Assembly (NCBI RefSeq): GCF_009363115.1
Contig: NZ_CP045298.1
Location: forward strand, 5,019,501 to 5,083,500
Source of the DNA: Paenibacillus brasilensis
Lineage (GTDB): Bacteria > Bacillota > Bacilli > Paenibacillales > Paenibacillaceae
Reading direction: 5' to 3'
DNA: 64,000 nt
The position numbers and the translations under genes were made by a program. Below the pieces are notes generated by a model. That model was not told the origin of the DNA, ran no database searches, and was given only the letters and a program-made list of their open reading frames with translations. Below, piece after piece: positions 62,002 to 64,000 of the stretch; the first letter of the stretch is position 1; every line of letters begins with the position of its first letter.

Positions 62002-62595
62002 TTAGTGTGTAGATGTAGGTATATTTTCTTTCTGTTTCTTATATTCTCTCCATCGACGATAAAAGGTAGCTTCGCTTATATTGGTGATCTTACAGATCTC
62101 TTTTATGGGTTTATTCGTGGTTTCATGTAATTCGATTGCATGTTTGACACCGTCATGCCTTAAGGTAAACTTCTGTTTCTTCCCTTTGTATGTCCCTTTC
62201 CTTTTTGCAATTGCAATGCCAGCTTGTTGTTTTTCTTTGATCATCGTGCGATCGAGTTCACTAAACGCCGACATAACCGTTAAAATGAATTTTCCTGAAG
62301 GAGTTCTCGTATCAATCCCCAGATTCAATATGACCAAATGAATGCCACGTCCTTCTAACTCTTCAATGAGCTCTAACAACTGCTTTGTATTTCTTCCCAG
62401 ACGATCCATCCTTGTAACAATGAGTGTATCCCCTTTAACTAATCGATTCAGTAGTTGTTGCAATTCCTCTTTCTGATTTTGTACACCTGATACTTTTTCC
62501 TGAACAATTCGATCTACGTTTGCATTTCGCAATTGTTCAATTTGTGAATCCAAGTTCTGATCAAACGAAGAAACACGCGCATACCCAAAAATCAT
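62002..62595 (-). CDS. serine recombinase / resolvase (Tn3-type), intact
   Basis: A 197-residue resolvase. FGYARVSSFDQNLDSQIEQL carries the catalytic Ser near residue 9. RMDRLGRNTKQLLELIEEL holds the Arg residues, then SAFSELDRTMIKEKQQAGIA and a C-terminal HTH (PIKEICKITNISEATFYRRW). The length is normal. It probably belongs to the element whose end lies at 61816. A palindrome at 62675-62704 upstream of the start is its likely binding site. Confidence 0.9.
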   Translation of the reverse strand: MIFGYARVSSFDQNLDSQIEQLRNANVDRIVQEKVSGVQNQKEELQQLLNRLVKGDTLIVTRMDRLGRNTKQLLELIEELEGRGIHLVILNLGIDTRTPSGKFILTVMSAFSELDRTMIKEKQQAGIAIAKRKGTYKGKKQKFTLRHDGVKHAIELHETTNKPIKEICKITNISEATFYRRWREYKKQKENIPTSTH

Positions 62596-62906
62596 AAAAT
62601 CCCTCCCAAAAACACGTAATCAAAGACAGGTGTATATGATAGTTAGATTGTACAAGAAAATCAACACTTGAGCATCTATCAATAGAGTATACCCTATTGA
62701 TAGATTAATAGTAATTAGTCACTCAGTCCCTTACATGGATCTGCGCAACTATTCGTGTCAAAAGTGCGCAAAATAAAATGTAAAGTTACAAGCTGAAAGA
62801 ATTGGTACGAACCAGCGTAACAGAAACGTTCGTTTTTGTTGCGTAATTTAATAGTAAAGGCTACTTTAAAATGGCGAAAAAGATTTGAAATTTAACATGA
62901 GTTTCA
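62596..62906. other. resolvase upstream region
   Basis: TCTATCAATAG (62675-62685) and CTATTGATAGA (62694-62704) form an 11-bp inverted repeat around AGTATACC, about 80 bases before the resolvase start. It is a good candidate for a res crossover site or operator. No gene. Confidence 0.55.
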
Positions 62907-63488
62907 TTAAAGGAAATACTTACTCATGCCATTTTTAAATATAGGCAGGGTCTTAGTCACTAGCTCTTCTGGTGAAATAGGTCTTCCATCCTTATTCCAT
63001 GTGTATGCAGCTCCGTATATACTCCAACTTAGCATAGTAGATAGGGTTGTTACCAATTGTTTATCCTCTAATTCAATGGTATTTTTAGTTCCTTTTAGCA
63101 CAAGATCAGCTATTAGCTTCTGTAACTCTTCTTTAATTTTACTTTCTATAATAGTTCCTAAAGAATTATAACCTTTAGGACATAGGTCGCTTAACTCTTT
63201 ATGGTGATCACACATGGCTAGAAAAATATTTGCAATGACTTTTTCATTGAATCCCTCGTGATCATTTAGTCTTTTTTTCAATTTGTCTGTAAAAGTATTG
63301 GTGATTGTAGAATGTAATAAATCAAATTTATCGTCAAAGTGCGCATAAAATGTAGCGCGGTTAATAGTAGCCATTTCTGTGATATCACGTACCGTTATAT
63401 TGTTGAAATCTTTTTCACTAGCTAACGAAAGAAAAGAGTCTACAATCAATTGTCTCGTACGAAGTATTCTCGGATCTTTTTTTGGCAT
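62907..63488 (-). CDS. TetR-family transcriptional regulator
   Basis: 193 residues from ATG 63488; an earlier ATG at 63521 would add 11 Lys-rich residues, and AAGGAG fits either choice imperfectly. The HTH is LASEKDFNNITVRDITEMAT then INRATFYAHFDDKFDLL. The C-terminal half is helical (FLAMCDHHKELSDLCPKGYN, STMLSWSIYGAAYTW), of the TetR_C type. It is divergent from an SDR gene about 330 bases away, its likely target. Confidence 0.9.
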   Translation of the reverse strand: MPKKDPRILRTRQLIVDSFLSLASEKDFNNITVRDITEMATINRATFYAHFDDKFDLLHSTITNTFTDKLKKRLNDHEGFNEKVIANIFLAMCDHHKELSDLCPKGYNSLGTIIESKIKEELQKLIADLVLKGTKNTIELEDKQLVTTLSTMLSWSIYGAAYTWNKDGRPISPEELVTKTLPIFKNGMSKYFL

Positions 63489-63554
63489 AATCAATTTTTT
63501 CTTCTCCTTTTTAGGGTACATAATGGTGTTTAAAAACCCACAATACTATAGAAG

Positions 63555-63570
63555 TGTTGTGTAAACAACA
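63555..63570. promoter_or_regulatory. candidate TetR operator
   Basis: TGTTGT-GTAA-ACAACA is a 6-bp-arm inverted repeat 67 bases upstream of the TetR start, in the region shared with the divergent SDR gene. Confidence 0.45.
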
Positions 63571-63816
63571 TATTAGCCATTTTGGTGGTTGTTAATAGTT
63601 CTTTTTCATCTTATCATCAATTATACAACGAGCGTTGCTTAAATAACACATGTTTTTGTGGAAGAGTTTTGATCAAGCAAATAGTTGTGATCATTCAGAA
63701 TCATACTCAAAAGATTGAAAAGGCGATTGGTTCTTAATAAATAAAGCAGTACCTATCGTAACAAATGAGCTCTATAAAAAAATATTTAGCTAAGAAGTTA
63801 TGGAGGGAATTATATT

Positions 63817-64000
63817 ATGAAAAATATTGTAATTGTTGGGGCAGGACCAGGATTAGGAATGTCTATTGCGAAGAAGTTCGGAAAAAACGGATTTCGTGTA
63901 GCACTTATAGCCCGTAATGAAGAAAAGTTGAACCAACTAGTTAGTGAACTAGAACAATTAGGCATTGAAGCAGCATCATTTCAAGCAGATATATTAAATA
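63817..64000 (+). CDS. short-chain dehydrogenase/reductase, 5' part (runs off the window)
   Basis: ATG 63817 follows GGAGGG. The frame reads KNIVIVGAGPGLGMSIAKKF, the glycine-rich cofactor motif in the GAGPGLG form, then VALIARNEEKLNQLVSELEQ, and is open at 64000. The ARN after strand 2 suggests NADP(H). The catalytic YxxxK lies outside the window. Control by the divergent TetR is likely. Confidence 0.8.
   Translation, partial: MKNIVIVGAGPGLGMSIAKKFGKNGFRVALIARNEEKLNQLVSELEQLGIEAASFQADILN

Noticed and set aside
1-64000. tRNA, rRNA or classical riboswitch
   Set aside because: I found no cloverleaf, rRNA core or known aptamer sequence that I could defend by eye; a covariance-model search would be needed to exclude small RNAs.

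Overview
The window looks like a chromosomal stretch of a Paenibacillus-type Gram-positive spore-former. The pointers are strong AGGAGG-type ribosome binding sites, TTG/GTG starts, a MalT-like LuxR regulator beside an ABC exporter, a type I-C CRISPR repeat, and a VgrG/DUF4280 toxin locus of the kind found in Paenibacillus and Brevibacillus. I infer the genus from gene content only. No rRNA or tRNA gene was recognised. The sequence is a patchwork of intact functional islands separated by heavily decayed mobile DNA. At least eight insertion-sequence copies or remnants (IS630, IS30, IS5, four IS3-type, ISL3, IS4), Tn3 pieces and a Tn7-like TnsD remnant are present, and many neighbouring genes carry frameshifts or stops.

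Layout. 0.1-0.8 kb: a DUF4097-like pair. 1.1-6.5 kb: an ABC exporter operon (ATPase plus two permeases) followed by a large MalT/LuxR regulator. 7-14.4 kb: a graveyard of IS630, IS30, a broken multicopper oxidase, an orphan four-repeat CRISPR array next to an IS5 element, a phospholipase C stub cut near an IS3 element, and a second truncated IS3. 14.5-20.7 kb: a broken zinc-ribbon gene, an alpha/beta hydrolase, a DUF3102 remnant, an IS3-type element that has beheaded a VWA-domain gene, and a broken DUF262 gene. 21.2-29.9 kb: a contractile-injection-like polymorphic toxin locus (DcrB-like protein, half-VgrG, DUF4280/PAAR-like protein, full VgrG-toxin) followed by three toxin/immunity cassettes; the second is an Ntox15 DNase with a Tdi1-like immunity partner. 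30-32.7 kb: ISL3 remnant, a small YqaE/Pmp3 protein and an intact IS4-type element.

32.9-39.9 kb, all on the minus strand: an envelope-lipid operon under an ECF sigma factor. It encodes a DedA-PAP2 fusion, ECF sigma, zinc-finger anti-sigma, a bactofilin-like membrane protein, DedA, an MFS transporter and PAP2, with a separate BcrC-like PAP2 unit upstream. Three promoter-like sequences with the same layout (TGAACTT, 16 bases, GTCTTTTT) precede the fusion gene, the sigma gene and the upstream PAP2 unit. This predicts an autoregulated lipid-carrier recycling or envelope-stress regulon. 40-43.8 kb: Tn3 and Tn7-like debris and a decayed MarR/epoxide hydrolase pair.

44.5-56.2 kb: a complete, apparently intact [NiFe] hydrogenase island. 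It holds small and large subunits, the maturation protease, hypA-F, a private Tat translocase (tatA and two divergent tatC) and a nickel permease, all on the plus strand, between a sigmaA-like promoter and a strong terminator. No membrane cytochrome subunit is present, and the large subunit has Gln where the L1 motif normally has His. 56.2-64 kb: recombinase fragments, including two in-frame IS/recombinase chimeras, an SDR/NTF2 operon divergent from a MerR gene with a textbook 19-bp-spacer promoter, Tn3 tnpA and resolvase pieces, and a TetR gene divergent from an SDR gene that runs off the end.
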